Below, piece by piece: positions 18,583-27,886 of a stretch of DNA of 39,779 nt. This stretch comes from an uncultured Pelagibacteraceae bacterium (lineage in GTDB: Bacteria; Pseudomonadota; Alphaproteobacteria; Pelagibacterales; Pelagibacteraceae), in assembly GCA_902600635.1 (NCBI GenBank), contig CACKKE010000005.1, positions 1-39,779 of the forward strand, read 5' to 3'. How positions within the stretch are numbered: the first letter of the stretch is position 1; each line of letters opens with the position of its first letter. Below the pieces are notes generated by a model, which made no database searches, was not told the origin of the DNA, and worked only from the letters and a program-made list of their open reading frames with translations. A program made the position numbers and the translations under genes.

Positions 18583-20343
18583 ATGCAAGTTACAAAAAAA
18601 ATTTTCCTCTTGTTCCATTGTATTATATTTTCAGAAATAAAGTCATTCTTAGATAAAATTTATTATATTAATTATTTCTTAAAAAATATAAATTTATTGA
18701 AATATATAGGTTTTATATTTTATAGAAATAAAATTAATCCTTTCAAGTCACTCTCATTTCAAAGATATATTATCGAAAACAAAAAAAAGTGGCATAAATT
18801 AAAATTTGAAACAAACTCGAATGAAAAAATTTTAGTAGAAAATTTTATTAATCAAGCAGCCTACGGAATGAGCAACGCAATTATTTCCAAATTTTTATCT
18901 AAAATTAATAACAATGAAATTATAGGTTTTATTCGTGATGGTGATCTTAAAAGTGAAATAATTTTTAGAAGTTTTGGAATTCAAAAATTTATAAAACTAA
19001 AAAAAAAAAATATTTATCAAAGATTAAAGTATAATATTTTAGCCTTTATTAAAATTTTAAAAATCAACTCGCTAAATGATTATTGTAAAATTCAAATTAA
19101 AAATATTGATATTGGATTGCCAGCATATGATTCATTTATAAGATACACTGGCATTCCTACTGCAAAAGAAATGAGTTCTGATCTAATATTTTTTTTAGCA
19201 GAAACATTATATGTTTATGATAAATTTGAAGAAGTTATAAAAAAAGATAGATCAATTAAACATCTAATTCAATCAGAAACTGCATTTGTACCATTGAATA
19301 TTTTTTTTCAAGTTTCATTAAAAAATTCAATTAAAGTATATTCAAGACTGGGCACAGATAAATTTTCTATTCGTAGATATGACAATTCTAAGCAAAGATA
19401 TTTTTATAGAGCCAACATATCTCAGAAATTACTTGATGAAGTACATAATAATTTTTCAAAAAAGTGTAATACTGATATTCAAAAATATTATAAAGGCCTC
19501 CAAAAAAAAGGTTATTTTGGTCAAGATTTAAGAATTAGAGCAAAATTAAAAAAAAGACTTAAATTAATTTCAAAAGATGAAATTCTTAAACGATTTAATT
19601 GGAGTCGTCAAAAAAAAATTGTTGTATTCTTTTTGAATCATCTAATTGATGTTAATTTTCATTCGGGGCCAAGAACTATTTTTAAAGATAACTATACTTG
19701 GACAAATTTTTTATTAAATAAAATTAAATCAATTAAGAATGTTAATTGGATTTTGAAAGATCATCCAAGTCAGCCATTTTACAAATCAAAATTAAATTTC
19801 GAAAAAGAAATAAAATCATTAACCAAAAAATTTTCACATATAAATTATTTTAATCTTGAATGGGATGCTGCATCTTTAAAAAAGATTGCTGATTTGGCTA
19901 TTACATCACATGGCACAGTTGGGGTTGAATATCCATCATTTGGCATCGATAGTCTTTATGTGGAAAATTCTTTTTATTCGAATGTTGATATTAAGAAAAA
20001 AATTTCTAACATGAATGAATTAAATAAAAAATTAAAAAAATTAGATAAAACTAAAAGAGTAAAATCAAAAATTTGTAGAAAGGCTAATTCATTTTTGTAT
20101 ATTCGATACATTCTTCTTCAGAACAAATGTTCAATAATTCCATCACATGATACTTCCAGACAAATAGATGAAAATAAATATTGGCAAAATTCAACAAATT
20201 TAATTAAAAAATTTTCTTTTGGAAATGATGAATTTTATAAAATGTTTAAAATACAATTGAAATATAATATGAGGCATACTGTAAACTTTAATCAGCTTAA
20301 TTTAAAAAAAATTTATTATAATGATTTAAGTGAAAATTGTTAA
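18583..20343 (+). CDS. Capsule polysaccharide biosynthesis (GT-B/KpsC-KpsS-like) protein, candidate glycosyltransferase
   Basis: ORF 18523..20343, trimmed to ATG 18583 (MQVTKKIF) to avoid overlap with divergent neuA; 'NWILKDHPSQPFY', 'DLAITSHGTVGVEYPSFGIDSLY'. Confidence 0.55.
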   Translation: MQVTKKIFLLFHCIIFSEIKSFLDKIYYINYFLKNINLLKYIGFIFYRNKINPFKSLSFQRYIIENKKKWHKLKFETNSNEKILVENFINQAAYGMSNAIISKFLSKINNNEIIGFIRDGDLKSEIIFRSFGIQKFIKLKKKNIYQRLKYNILAFIKILKINSLNDYCKIQIKNIDIGLPAYDSFIRYTGIPTAKEMSSDLIFFLAETLYVYDKFEEVIKKDRSIKHLIQSETAFVPLNIFFQVSLKNSIKVYSRLGTDKFSIRRYDNSKQRYFYRANISQKLLDEVHNNFSKKCNTDIQKYYKGLQKKGYFGQDLRIRAKLKKRLKLISKDEILKRFNWSRQKKIVVFFLNHLIDVNFHSGPRTIFKDNYTWTNFLLNKIKSIKNVNWILKDHPSQPFYKSKLNFEKEIKSLTKKFSHINYFNLEWDAASLKKIADLAITSHGTVGVEYPSFGIDSLYVENSFYSNVDIKKKISNMNELNKKLKKLDKTKRVKSKICRKANSFLYIRYILLQNKCSIIPSHDTSRQIDENKYWQNSTNLIKKFSFGNDEFYKMFKIQLKYNMRHTVNFNQLNLKKIYYNDLSENC

Positions 20344-20357
20344 TTAATCCAAAATTG

Positions 20358-22379
20358 ATGTCTAAAATTGCTTACAGAAGTGAAATTGATGGTTTAAGAG
20401 CCATCGCAGTAATTTCTGTTATTTTATATCATGTCAAATTCGATATTGGGAATTTTCTTTTATTTAAAGGAGGATTTGTAGGGGTAGATATTTTTTTTGT
20501 AATATCTGGATATTTAATTTCTAAAATATTATTAGTTGAATTAAAAACAACAAATCGAATATCAATAATTAGCTTCTACATTAGAAGAGCTAGAAGATTA
20601 TTACCTGTACTGTTTTTTATTTTATCCATTATATTTGTCATCGGATATTTTTATCTTTTACCATCTTTATATTTAGAGTTATCAAAAACTTCTCTCTCGG
20701 TTTTATTTTTTTTTTCTAATATTTATTTTTTAGTAAATGAAATTAATTATGGAAATTTAGTATCTGATCTCAATCCTCTTTTACATGCTTGGACTTTGTC
20801 CTTAGAGGAACAATTTTATATAATTTTTCCTTTTATTTTAATAATTCTTAATAATTTTTTCAAAAAAAAAACTTTTTTTATTATCATTTTTTTTACTCTA
20901 GTTTCCTTTGCTTCAGGAATTCTTATAAATTATTTAGCTCAATTTGATGAAAGACTAAACCAATTTGATTTTTATTTACTACCTTTTAGAGCATGGGAGT
21001 TACTTTTAGGTTCTGTTGCAGCACTATTAGAAATAGAAAAAAAATATAAAGTTGAAAAAATTTTTAAATCGAGTTTATCATTTAGCTTAGGTCTTTTAAT
21101 AATTTTTTTTTCAATAATTTTTATTGACCTTGAGGCAAGGTATTTAAATTTACAGTTAATTTTTCCTTGTATTGGAACATTTTTGATCATCATCTCTAAA
21201 GAAAGTGGATGTTTACCATTTAAATTATTGACAAATAAAAACATATGTTTTGTTGGATTAATTTCATATTCACTTTATTTGTGGCATTTTCCTATTATTT
21301 CTCTGATTAATTTGAATGACTTAAACAATGTTAACTTTTTTAATAATAATTATCTAAAAATTTTATATCTAATAACTATTTTTTTATTATCATCCATATC
21401 TTATTTTTTTGTTGAGAAACCGTTTAGAAATAAAAAAATTTTTAGTAATAAATTATTATCAAAAATTATAATTTTTGTTTTTTTATCTCTTATTTTTATA
21501 TCTTTAATTATTAAAGAAAATGAAGGATTGAAAAATAGATTTCCAAATTATAATTTATTATTAAAAAACTTTAAAATTGATAACAATAGATTTCATAACG
21601 AATGGCGAAAAGATCTCTTCAAATTTTATTCATATAGTTCTAAAGAAAATTTAAAAAATTTAGATAATAAACAGAATGTTCTTATTATAGGCAATTCATT
21701 TGCAGTAGATTATTTCAATTTATTTAATCTAAATAAAGATAAATTTAAAAATTATAACTTTTTTATTTTAAGGGGCGGCACAAATTTTTTTATTGAAAAC
21801 TATATGAAGTTTGAGGAAATGCAGATTGCAGATATCATAATTTTAGGGACAAAATTTGACTCAAAATCAGGAAATCTTTCTTATGATGAGTCGTTTAAAT
21901 TAATAAAGGACGAAATTAATCAATTAAGAGAATTTACAAAAAAAAACAATAAAAAACTTATTATTTTTTTAAGTAGGCCAGAATTTAGTATTAACGCTCC
22001 TGAGCTAAATAAAAAAAATAAACCTCTTGAAACTCTCGATTTTAATAACAATTATACTTACTTAGATAAACTTATTCATCAAAAAATATTAAAAAAAACA
22101 AATATAACAAAAGAAAATTTTGAAGAGTGGAGTAATAAATATTTTTTACTTTTAATGAAAGATAAAATTGATTTAAACACAAAATTAAAAAAATATTTAA
22201 AAAAAGAAAATATATTATTTTTTAACCCCTTTGATTACGCCTGTGATTTTAATAAAAAAAAATGTCTAATTGTAGACGATAAATATCAAAAAATTTATTT
22301 TGATTATGGACATTATACTCTTGAAGGTGCAGAATTTTTTGGAAAGATTATAAATGAAGATTTTTTAAGTTATAGATAA
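20358..22379 (+). CDS. Acyltransferase 3 (OafA/YrhL-type) with C-terminal SGNH domain
   Basis: 'YRSEIDGLRAIAVISVILYHVKF', 'GGFVGVDIFFVISGYLIS', 'RRARRLLPVLF', 'AWTLSLEEQFYIIFPF'; C-terminal 'VLIIGNSFAVDY' and 'DYGHYTLEGAEFFG'. Start set at ATG 20358. Confidence 0.93.
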   Translation: MSKIAYRSEIDGLRAIAVISVILYHVKFDIGNFLLFKGGFVGVDIFFVISGYLISKILLVELKTTNRISIISFYIRRARRLLPVLFFILSIIFVIGYFYLLPSLYLELSKTSLSVLFFFSNIYFLVNEINYGNLVSDLNPLLHAWTLSLEEQFYIIFPFILIILNNFFKKKTFFIIIFFTLVSFASGILINYLAQFDERLNQFDFYLLPFRAWELLLGSVAALLEIEKKYKVEKIFKSSLSFSLGLLIIFFSIIFIDLEARYLNLQLIFPCIGTFLIIISKESGCLPFKLLTNKNICFVGLISYSLYLWHFPIISLINLNDLNNVNFFNNNYLKILYLITIFLLSSISYFFVEKPFRNKKIFSNKLLSKIIIFVFLSLIFISLIIKENEGLKNRFPNYNLLLKNFKIDNNRFHNEWRKDLFKFYSYSSKENLKNLDNKQNVLIIGNSFAVDYFNLFNLNKDKFKNYNFFILRGGTNFFIENYMKFEEMQIADIIILGTKFDSKSGNLSYDESFKLIKDEINQLREFTKKNNKKLIIFLSRPEFSINAPELNKKNKPLETLDFNNNYTYLDKLIHQKILKKTNITKENFEEWSNKYFLLLMKDKIDLNTKLKKYLKKENILFFNPFDYACDFNKKKCLIVDDKYQKIYFDYGHYTLEGAEFFGKIINEDFLSYR

Positions 22380-22437
22380 TTGTATTTAAAAAAAATTTGA
22401 TCAGAATTTTGAAATTAGAAGATAAAAAATTAAAAAC

Positions 22438-23016
22438 TTATTCATTACCAAATGAAGGTCTTTTATTAGATTTAATCCAATTTTCTTTTAATATTTCATA
22501 AATTACACTATCAACATATTGACCTTTATAATAATGACTTTTTTTACAAGTTCCGACTTTCCTCCAACCGAGAATTTTATTTAAATTATGTGCGTTTTTA
22601 TTTATTAAAAGTGTTGAGGAAAAAATTCTATTTAAATTTAGTCTAGTCAATCCGAATTCAGTCAATAAAGCCAATGCCTCTAGAGCATAAATGCCATTTT
22701 TATACTTAGAATTACCTATAATTATTGAGCTTTCTGCACTTCTGTGATGTGAATTTAATTTGCTGAGAGAGATAACTCCAATCATTTTAGAATTTTTGAG
22801 AATTTTAACTCCTAGTAAAAGCCTATCCTTATTTCTTCTAACATCATCTAGATATTTTTTTTGGTCAGATTTAGAATTTGGCCAAGGGTACTTGCCTACC
22901 AATGAGTTAATTTCGTCATCATTAAACCAATCATACCAATCTTTGCCTACATCCGCAGATGAAGGATAAGATAAGTATACACTGCTACCTTTAATGAACA
23001 GATTTTTTTTTTTCAT
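22438..23016 (-). CDS. GNAT-family N-acyltransferase
   Basis: 'MIGVISLSKLNSHHRSAESSIIIGNSKYKNGIYALEALALLTEFGLTRLNLNRIFSSTLLINKNAHNLNKILGWRKVG' is RimL-like. Confidence 0.85.
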   Translation of the reverse strand: MKKKNLFIKGSSVYLSYPSSADVGKDWYDWFNDDEINSLVGKYPWPNSKSDQKKYLDDVRRNKDRLLLGVKILKNSKMIGVISLSKLNSHHRSAESSIIIGNSKYKNGIYALEALALLTEFGLTRLNLNRIFSSTLLINKNAHNLNKILGWRKVGTCKKSHYYKGQYVDSVIYEILKENWIKSNKRPSFGNE

Positions 23017-23255
23017 TTTTTTATTTTTTTATTTAATACCTTTATAATATTTTTGTAACTGTCAAGCATTATCATTTCTTTATAATTAAATTTAATTTTA
23101 AATTTTTTTTCTAAATTAGAGATTAATGTAAGAAAGTTTAAACTATCCCAATTTTTACAATTTGAGGCTTTTAAATAAGGGTTTATTTTTTTTTTGGGAA
23201 TTTTAAGAGATTTTGAAATAATAGTCTTTAATAAGTCTTCGATTTTATTTTTCAT
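23013..23255 (-). CDS. Acyl carrier protein, second copy in the window
   Basis: 80 aa; 'CKNWDSLNFLTLISNLEKKFKIKFNYKEM' with the DSL phosphopantetheine site. Confidence 0.83.
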   Translation of the reverse strand: MKNKIEDLLKTIISKSLKIPKKKINPYLKASNCKNWDSLNFLTLISNLEKKFKIKFNYKEMIMLDSYKNIIKVLNKKIKK

Positions 23256-23917
23256 CTTTTTTCTATTAATTCAATTATTATATCACCTGAAGTCCTGATT
23301 AATACTAATCTTAAAATATTATTGTTTATTTTTAGCTTAAATATTTTTGAAATATAATTTATCTCTTTTTTTTTAATTCTTTTCAAATCATCTTTTATAT
23401 TTGTTGAGAAAAAGGATATAAAGTTAAAACCGAGATCATCTAAATATATTTTAGTCTTGTTAATATTTTTTTTTACAACAAGTTGAGTTTTTTTTCTTTT
23501 AAAATTTGGTAAATTTCCGTAAAATGTGTTTTTTTTAAATTTAATATTTAATAAAAAATTCATATTTTTGAATAATTTATAATCACTTAAAACATTAGAT
23601 GAGTTTAAGTATAATTTCTTTAATTTATTAATTTTAACTAAATCTAAATTAGCAGTTTTATGATTATTTATTGTATTAACATTTTGATTTTGGAAATTTT
23701 TTTTATAATTAATCAGTTCAAGGCCAAAATTCCAATTTTTATTTTTATAAAAAACAATATCATGAAATTTAAAATTTTTTCTAAGAAAAGGTTTCTTGCA
23801 ATTATCATTAATTAATTTTTTTTTTTTGAAATACAGCTCAAATTGAGTCTTTTTTAAACTTAATTTTTTTTTTGGCCAATCGTAAGTATATCCTATGTGT
23901 GAAACATAGGTTATCAT
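23252..23917 (-). CDS. Divergent VOC-like protein
   Basis: Position between ACP and cyclase genes; 'KFHDIVFYKNKNWNFGLELINY' and C-terminal 'NILRLVLIRTSGDIIIELIE' resemble VOC half-modules. Confidence 0.45.
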   Translation of the reverse strand: MITYVSHIGYTYDWPKKKLSLKKTQFELYFKKKKLINDNCKKPFLRKNFKFHDIVFYKNKNWNFGLELINYKKNFQNQNVNTINNHKTANLDLVKINKLKKLYLNSSNVLSDYKLFKNMNFLLNIKFKKNTFYGNLPNFKRKKTQLVVKKNINKTKIYLDDLGFNFISFFSTNIKDDLKRIKKKEINYISKIFKLKINNNILRLVLIRTSGDIIIELIEKR

Positions 23918-24579
23918 TTAGAAATAGCAAATACTCTTGCTGGAGCTCCATCTGCATTTTCAATTTTTAGTGGAGCAACTACTAATTCGACTTTATTTTT
24001 TTTTCTAATTAAATTTGTATTATTAAGATATTCAACAAGTAAACAATTGTTTCCTAAAAGAATTTTATGAATAGGAGAGTCTATTTCACATCCATATCCA
24101 TCTTTTGGATTATCGGGCATAGGGGTATCCATTGCTAACAATTTACATCCCATTTTAATTAAAAATCTTGCAGACTCTTTTGATAAATAAGGATGCTGTT
24201 CATAATAATTTATTGAATCAATATTTTTGCTCCAATTGTAATTAAGAACAATTCTTTTATGTTTTTTTTTTATAAATTTTTTTAATTCAGAAACGGATAC
24301 CTCTGAAAATTTTTTTTTGTAAGATAAATCAATAACTAGTGCCTCACCGGTTAATAAATCTAAATCAATTTTATCTATTGTTTTTCCCTTTTTTATAAAA
24401 TGTTTTGGAGCATCAACGTGGGTACCAGTGTGAGTACCAAAAATGATTTTTTTTACCTCTCTTTTTTCAATTCCTATTCTTCCTTGAGTAGAAATCTCAA
24501 CTTTTGGGTGCCAAGGAACAGGGAAAGTTGTCATACCATCCTTTATCGTTAGAGTTAGATCAAATGTTTTTGTTTTCAT
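23914..24579 (-). CDS. Cyclase / kynurenine formamidase-family hydrolase
   Basis: 'FDLTLTIKDGMTTFP', metal-binding 'FGTHTGTHVDAPKHF', 'AMDTPMPDNPKDG'. Confidence 0.9.
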   Translation of the reverse strand: MKTKTFDLTLTIKDGMTTFPVPWHPKVEISTQGRIGIEKREVKKIIFGTHTGTHVDAPKHFIKKGKTIDKIDLDLLTGEALVIDLSYKKKFSEVSVSELKKFIKKKHKRIVLNYNWSKNIDSINYYEQHPYLSKESARFLIKMGCKLLAMDTPMPDNPKDGYGCEIDSPIHKILLGNNCLLVEYLNNTNLIRKKNKVELVVAPLKIENADGAPARVFAISK

Positions 24580-26060
24580 GATAGTTTGAGTTTATTTTTT
24601 TTAATTTTACCTGTTTTTGTAATTTCAAAATTTTTTTTATAAATAAACTTACTAGGTTTGTAATCCTTTGGAAGATTTTTGTCACATATTTTCATCAAAT
24701 TGTTCTCGAATATTTTTTTATTAATCTTTTTTGAAGTATTGTAAAAAATAACAATATCTTCACCATATAACTGATTTTTCATACCAACAACAGCAACTTG
24801 CTTGATGTTATCAACGCTATATATTAGGTTTTCAATTTTAATAGGATATATATTTTTTCCACCTTTTATAATTATATCCTTATCTCTTCCAATTATTTTT
24901 AAATATCTATTTTTAATTAATTCTCCTATATCTCCTGTATCTCTCCAATTATTCAAACGTTTAATCGTTTTTAATTTTTCCAATTCATATACTCCTAGGT
25001 TGGGAGAATTAGTTTTAATAAAAATTTTTTTTTTTTTGGATATCAAAATTTTGACATTAGGCAAAATTCTCCCTGATGTGTCATATCTTTTACTTTCATC
25101 ATCACATGAAATAAAAAGATCTTCAGTTGTTCCATAACTTTCATAAACTTTATTTAAAAAAAATTTTTTAAAGAATATTTTTTGATTTTTTGGCAATTGA
25201 GCTGTGCCAATAAATATCTTCTCCAAATATTTTTTTACATATGACTTTACGCCAGGATACCTATTTAATTTAATTATCAAACTTAACATAGTTGGGGACG
25301 TCCAAAAGTAATTTACTTTATTATCAATAGCTTTTTCCCAAAAGGTTAAGCCAGATAATGAATTAAATTTTTCAAATAAAATTATTTTCCCACCAGCCAA
25401 AAAGGGTGAAATTATTGTATTTAAAATTCCAGCCATATAGTTCATTGAAAAAAAATGTGCCATCACACACTTATTATTAATCTTATTAAATTTGTTAAAA
25501 TTTTCAGCTGAGTTTATTAGACTTTTCAAATTATGCACAATACCCTTCGGTATTCCAGTCGTACCAGATGTTAGAATAGTTAGAAATGGTAAATTAAAGT
25601 CAATTTTTAATTCTTTTAAAATTTTTGCTAAATTTTCAAATTTCAGATCTTGTATTTTATCTAGATTAAAAAAAAATTTTCTATCTTTTATAATATAATG
25701 AGATCCTTCATAATATTTATTTTTTGAAATAATATTTATATTTCTTTTATCAACAAAAATATAATTTAAATTAAATTTTTTAATCAATTTTTTTAAATTT
25801 TTTGGATTTTCTAGATCATCAAATAATATTAAGTGATAGTTATTTATCATTGATGAAAAAAAAAATATAAATTTTAAAAGAGTATTGTTTGTTATTACTA
25901 TGATCTTTGTCTTTTTTTTTATCCCAATTTTCCTTAAATATTTTGATAGCCCGTATGCTTTAGAAAATAAATCTTTATAATCTAAGCTCTTATTAGAATA
26001 TAAATCACAAACAATAGATCTATTTAAATTTGAGATAAATGCATCAGTTATCCTGTTCAT
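24576..26060 (-). CDS. AMP-dependent acyl ligase (ANL superfamily)
   Basis: 'LTSGTTGIPKGIVHN', 'VYESYGTTE', 'WRDTGDIGEL', 'GRDKDIIIKGGKNIYPIKIENLI', 'ITKTGKIKKNKL'. Confidence 0.93.
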   Translation of the reverse strand: MNRITDAFISNLNRSIVCDLYSNKSLDYKDLFSKAYGLSKYLRKIGIKKKTKIIVITNNTLLKFIFFFSSMINNYHLILFDDLENPKNLKKLIKKFNLNYIFVDKRNINIISKNKYYEGSHYIIKDRKFFFNLDKIQDLKFENLAKILKELKIDFNLPFLTILTSGTTGIPKGIVHNLKSLINSAENFNKFNKINNKCVMAHFFSMNYMAGILNTIISPFLAGGKIILFEKFNSLSGLTFWEKAIDNKVNYFWTSPTMLSLIIKLNRYPGVKSYVKKYLEKIFIGTAQLPKNQKIFFKKFFLNKVYESYGTTEDLFISCDDESKRYDTSGRILPNVKILISKKKKIFIKTNSPNLGVYELEKLKTIKRLNNWRDTGDIGELIKNRYLKIIGRDKDIIIKGGKNIYPIKIENLIYSVDNIKQVAVVGMKNQLYGEDIVIFYNTSKKINKKIFENNLMKICDKNLPKDYKPSKFIYKKNFEITKTGKIKKNKLKLS

Positions 26061-27144
26061 TTACAACATATCTTTTAAAATTATAATTATTTTGAGTTAA
26101 ATTTCTTTTTTTTAATTTCTTTAATTTTTTTGCAATTTTTTGAGCAAGTTCTTTTGTTACATGAGATTTTTCTTTTGCTGATACAGCTATAATTAACTCT
26201 TTGGGATCAAGATTAAATTTATTTGAAACTTCATCTATTACAGGCATATAGGATGAATGAAACTGAGAATAACCAGAAATAATATCTAAAGATTTTGTTT
26301 TGCCTGGACTACTCATTAACGGAATAATATACTTTTCAGAGATTTTAAGTAGTTTTAAAGGATCAATTTTAAGTTTAAAACCATATCTCATTAATAAAAA
26401 AATTAAAGTTTCAAAGCTAGCATTACCGGCACTTCTTCCTAAGCCTTGCAAAGAGATATCAATTATTTTTGCTCCTTCAGATATACACAACAAAGAATTA
26501 AAATTGGACAAAGATAAATTATCGTGACCATGAAATCCAAAATGTATATTATTGTTTTTTTTTAAAATTTGTACGTATTGATTTAGTTCATGTGGCAACA
26601 TTCCCCCAGCTGAGTCTACGATATAAACTAAATCTGCTCCAATTTTATTGACAAATTTAGATGCTTTAAGAAAAGTAACAGGACTTGATGCATATGATTT
26701 CATAAAATTCACTGCAACAAACATAGAGTTTTCTTTTGCTATTTTAATATACTTTTCAGTTTCTTTATAATCTTCTATGTTTACTCCAATTCGAATAAAA
26801 TCCATTTTATACTTGGCTGCTTTAAAAATATCTTTTGTTGAGCCAATCCCCGGGATAAAAAACATACCCCATTTTGATTTAACACAACTTTCTGATGCAG
26901 CTTGCATATATTCTTCATCTTTTGCTGCTGCCTTTGGAAATTTGTTGGTTGAGGCGCCTAATCCTATACCATGACCAACTTCAATGAAATCCACTCCAAC
27001 TTCATCTAGAGCTGAAACAATATTTTTTGTATCTAATTTAGAAAAATTAAAATTAATTACATAACTTCCATCTCGAAGAGTACAATCTAAAAATTTAAAA
27101 TTTTTTTTTAAAGATTTAAGTTTTTTATTAGGGAATAGATTCAC
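26044..27144 (-). CDS. HMGL-like / DRE-TIM aldolase (4-hydroxy-2-oxovalerate aldolase-related)
   Basis: 'FLDCTLRDGSYVINFNF', 'FIEVGHGIGLGAS', 'VYIVDSAGGMLPHEL', 'FGFHGHDNLSLSNFNSL', 'GLGRSAGNASFE'. Confidence 0.9.
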   Translation of the reverse strand: MNLFPNKKLKSLKKNFKFLDCTLRDGSYVINFNFSKLDTKNIVSALDEVGVDFIEVGHGIGLGASTNKFPKAAAKDEEYMQAASESCVKSKWGMFFIPGIGSTKDIFKAAKYKMDFIRIGVNIEDYKETEKYIKIAKENSMFVAVNFMKSYASSPVTFLKASKFVNKIGADLVYIVDSAGGMLPHELNQYVQILKKNNNIHFGFHGHDNLSLSNFNSLLCISEGAKIIDISLQGLGRSAGNASFETLIFLLMRYGFKLKIDPLKLLKISEKYIIPLMSSPGKTKSLDIISGYSQFHSSYMPVIDEVSNKFNLDPKELIIAVSAKEKSHVTKELAQKIAKKLKKLKKRNLTQNNYNFKRYVVNEQDN

Positions 27145-27201
27145 TTTATAAATATAATATATTGATATTTTTTGTTATTATTGTATTTATACCAGCATAT
27201 T

Positions 27202-27885
27202 ATGGCTGATGTAAACGTTTGGAGCAAAAAAAATATAACTTATAACTCTTTACTTCCTCATTATCCAATTACCTCCTTTTTGAGGCTAGTTTTTACAGAA
27301 ACAAACAAATACTCAGATAATCTTAAAAAGATAAACTCACAAACTAGAGTTTTAGATATTGGAACATATTACTTAAATAATCTCCTTCCTTTCAATGATC
27401 GTAAATGTAAATTATATGGCACCGAAAGCACTGATGATGCTGTAATTTTGTCAAAAAAGCTAGCCAAAAAATTTAAATTAAAATGCAAAATCAATAAAGG
27501 TGTTAATACAAAAATTAATTACAAGAATAATTTTTTTGATTTTTGTTTATCAATTAGTACACTTCACTATGAAGAGGACCTAAAAGATATTAATAAAGCA
27601 TTAAAAGAGATGCATAGAGTATTAAAACCAGGTGGTTGTTTAATTGTTGAAACTGTTGCTCCAGGGCATTATTTCAAAAAAATGTCAAAAAAAATTAAAA
27701 GAAATATTTATGTACAGAAAGATAAAACCGACATCAGGTATGGAAATAAATTTTTCTTTTTTGAAAATGAAAACCAGATAAAAAGAATTTTTGGAAGATA
27801 TTTTAAAAAGATTGAAATTGCCAAAATTACTGAAGATTATCCTAATAGAAAATTTTGTTTTTTCGATATTAAGTGCTTCAAATAG
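27202..27885 (+). CDS. Class I SAM-dependent methyltransferase
   Basis: 'VLDIGTYYLNNLLPF', 'FFDFCLSISTLHYEEDLKDINKALKEMHRVLKPGGCLIVETV'; start trimmed to ATG 27202. Confidence 0.82.
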   Translation: MADVNVWSKKNITYNSLLPHYPITSFLRLVFTETNKYSDNLKKINSQTRVLDIGTYYLNNLLPFNDRKCKLYGTESTDDAVILSKKLAKKFKLKCKINKGVNTKINYKNNFFDFCLSISTLHYEEDLKDINKALKEMHRVLKPGGCLIVETVAPGHYFKKMSKKIKRNIYVQKDKTDIRYGNKFFFFENENQIKRIFGRYFKKIEIAKITEDYPNRKFCFFDIKCFK

Positions 27886-27886
27886 A

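Noticed and set aside
20972-21244. 90-aa minus-strand ORF inside the acyltransferase-3 gene
   Set aside because: Antisense shadow ORF, no independent evidence.
22380-22437. Convergent 58-bp gap as a terminator
   Set aside because: A/T-rich but no convincing GC stem; AT-tract alone is not evidence here.
24802-25137. 111-aa plus-strand ORF inside the AMP ligase gene
   Set aside because: Antisense to a well-supported CDS; no family motif; expected by chance opposite Lys/Ile-rich genes.
25492-26974. Plus-strand ORFs 25492..25698, 26300..26527, 26777..26974
   Set aside because: Antisense to ligase and aldolase genes; no start-site or family support.
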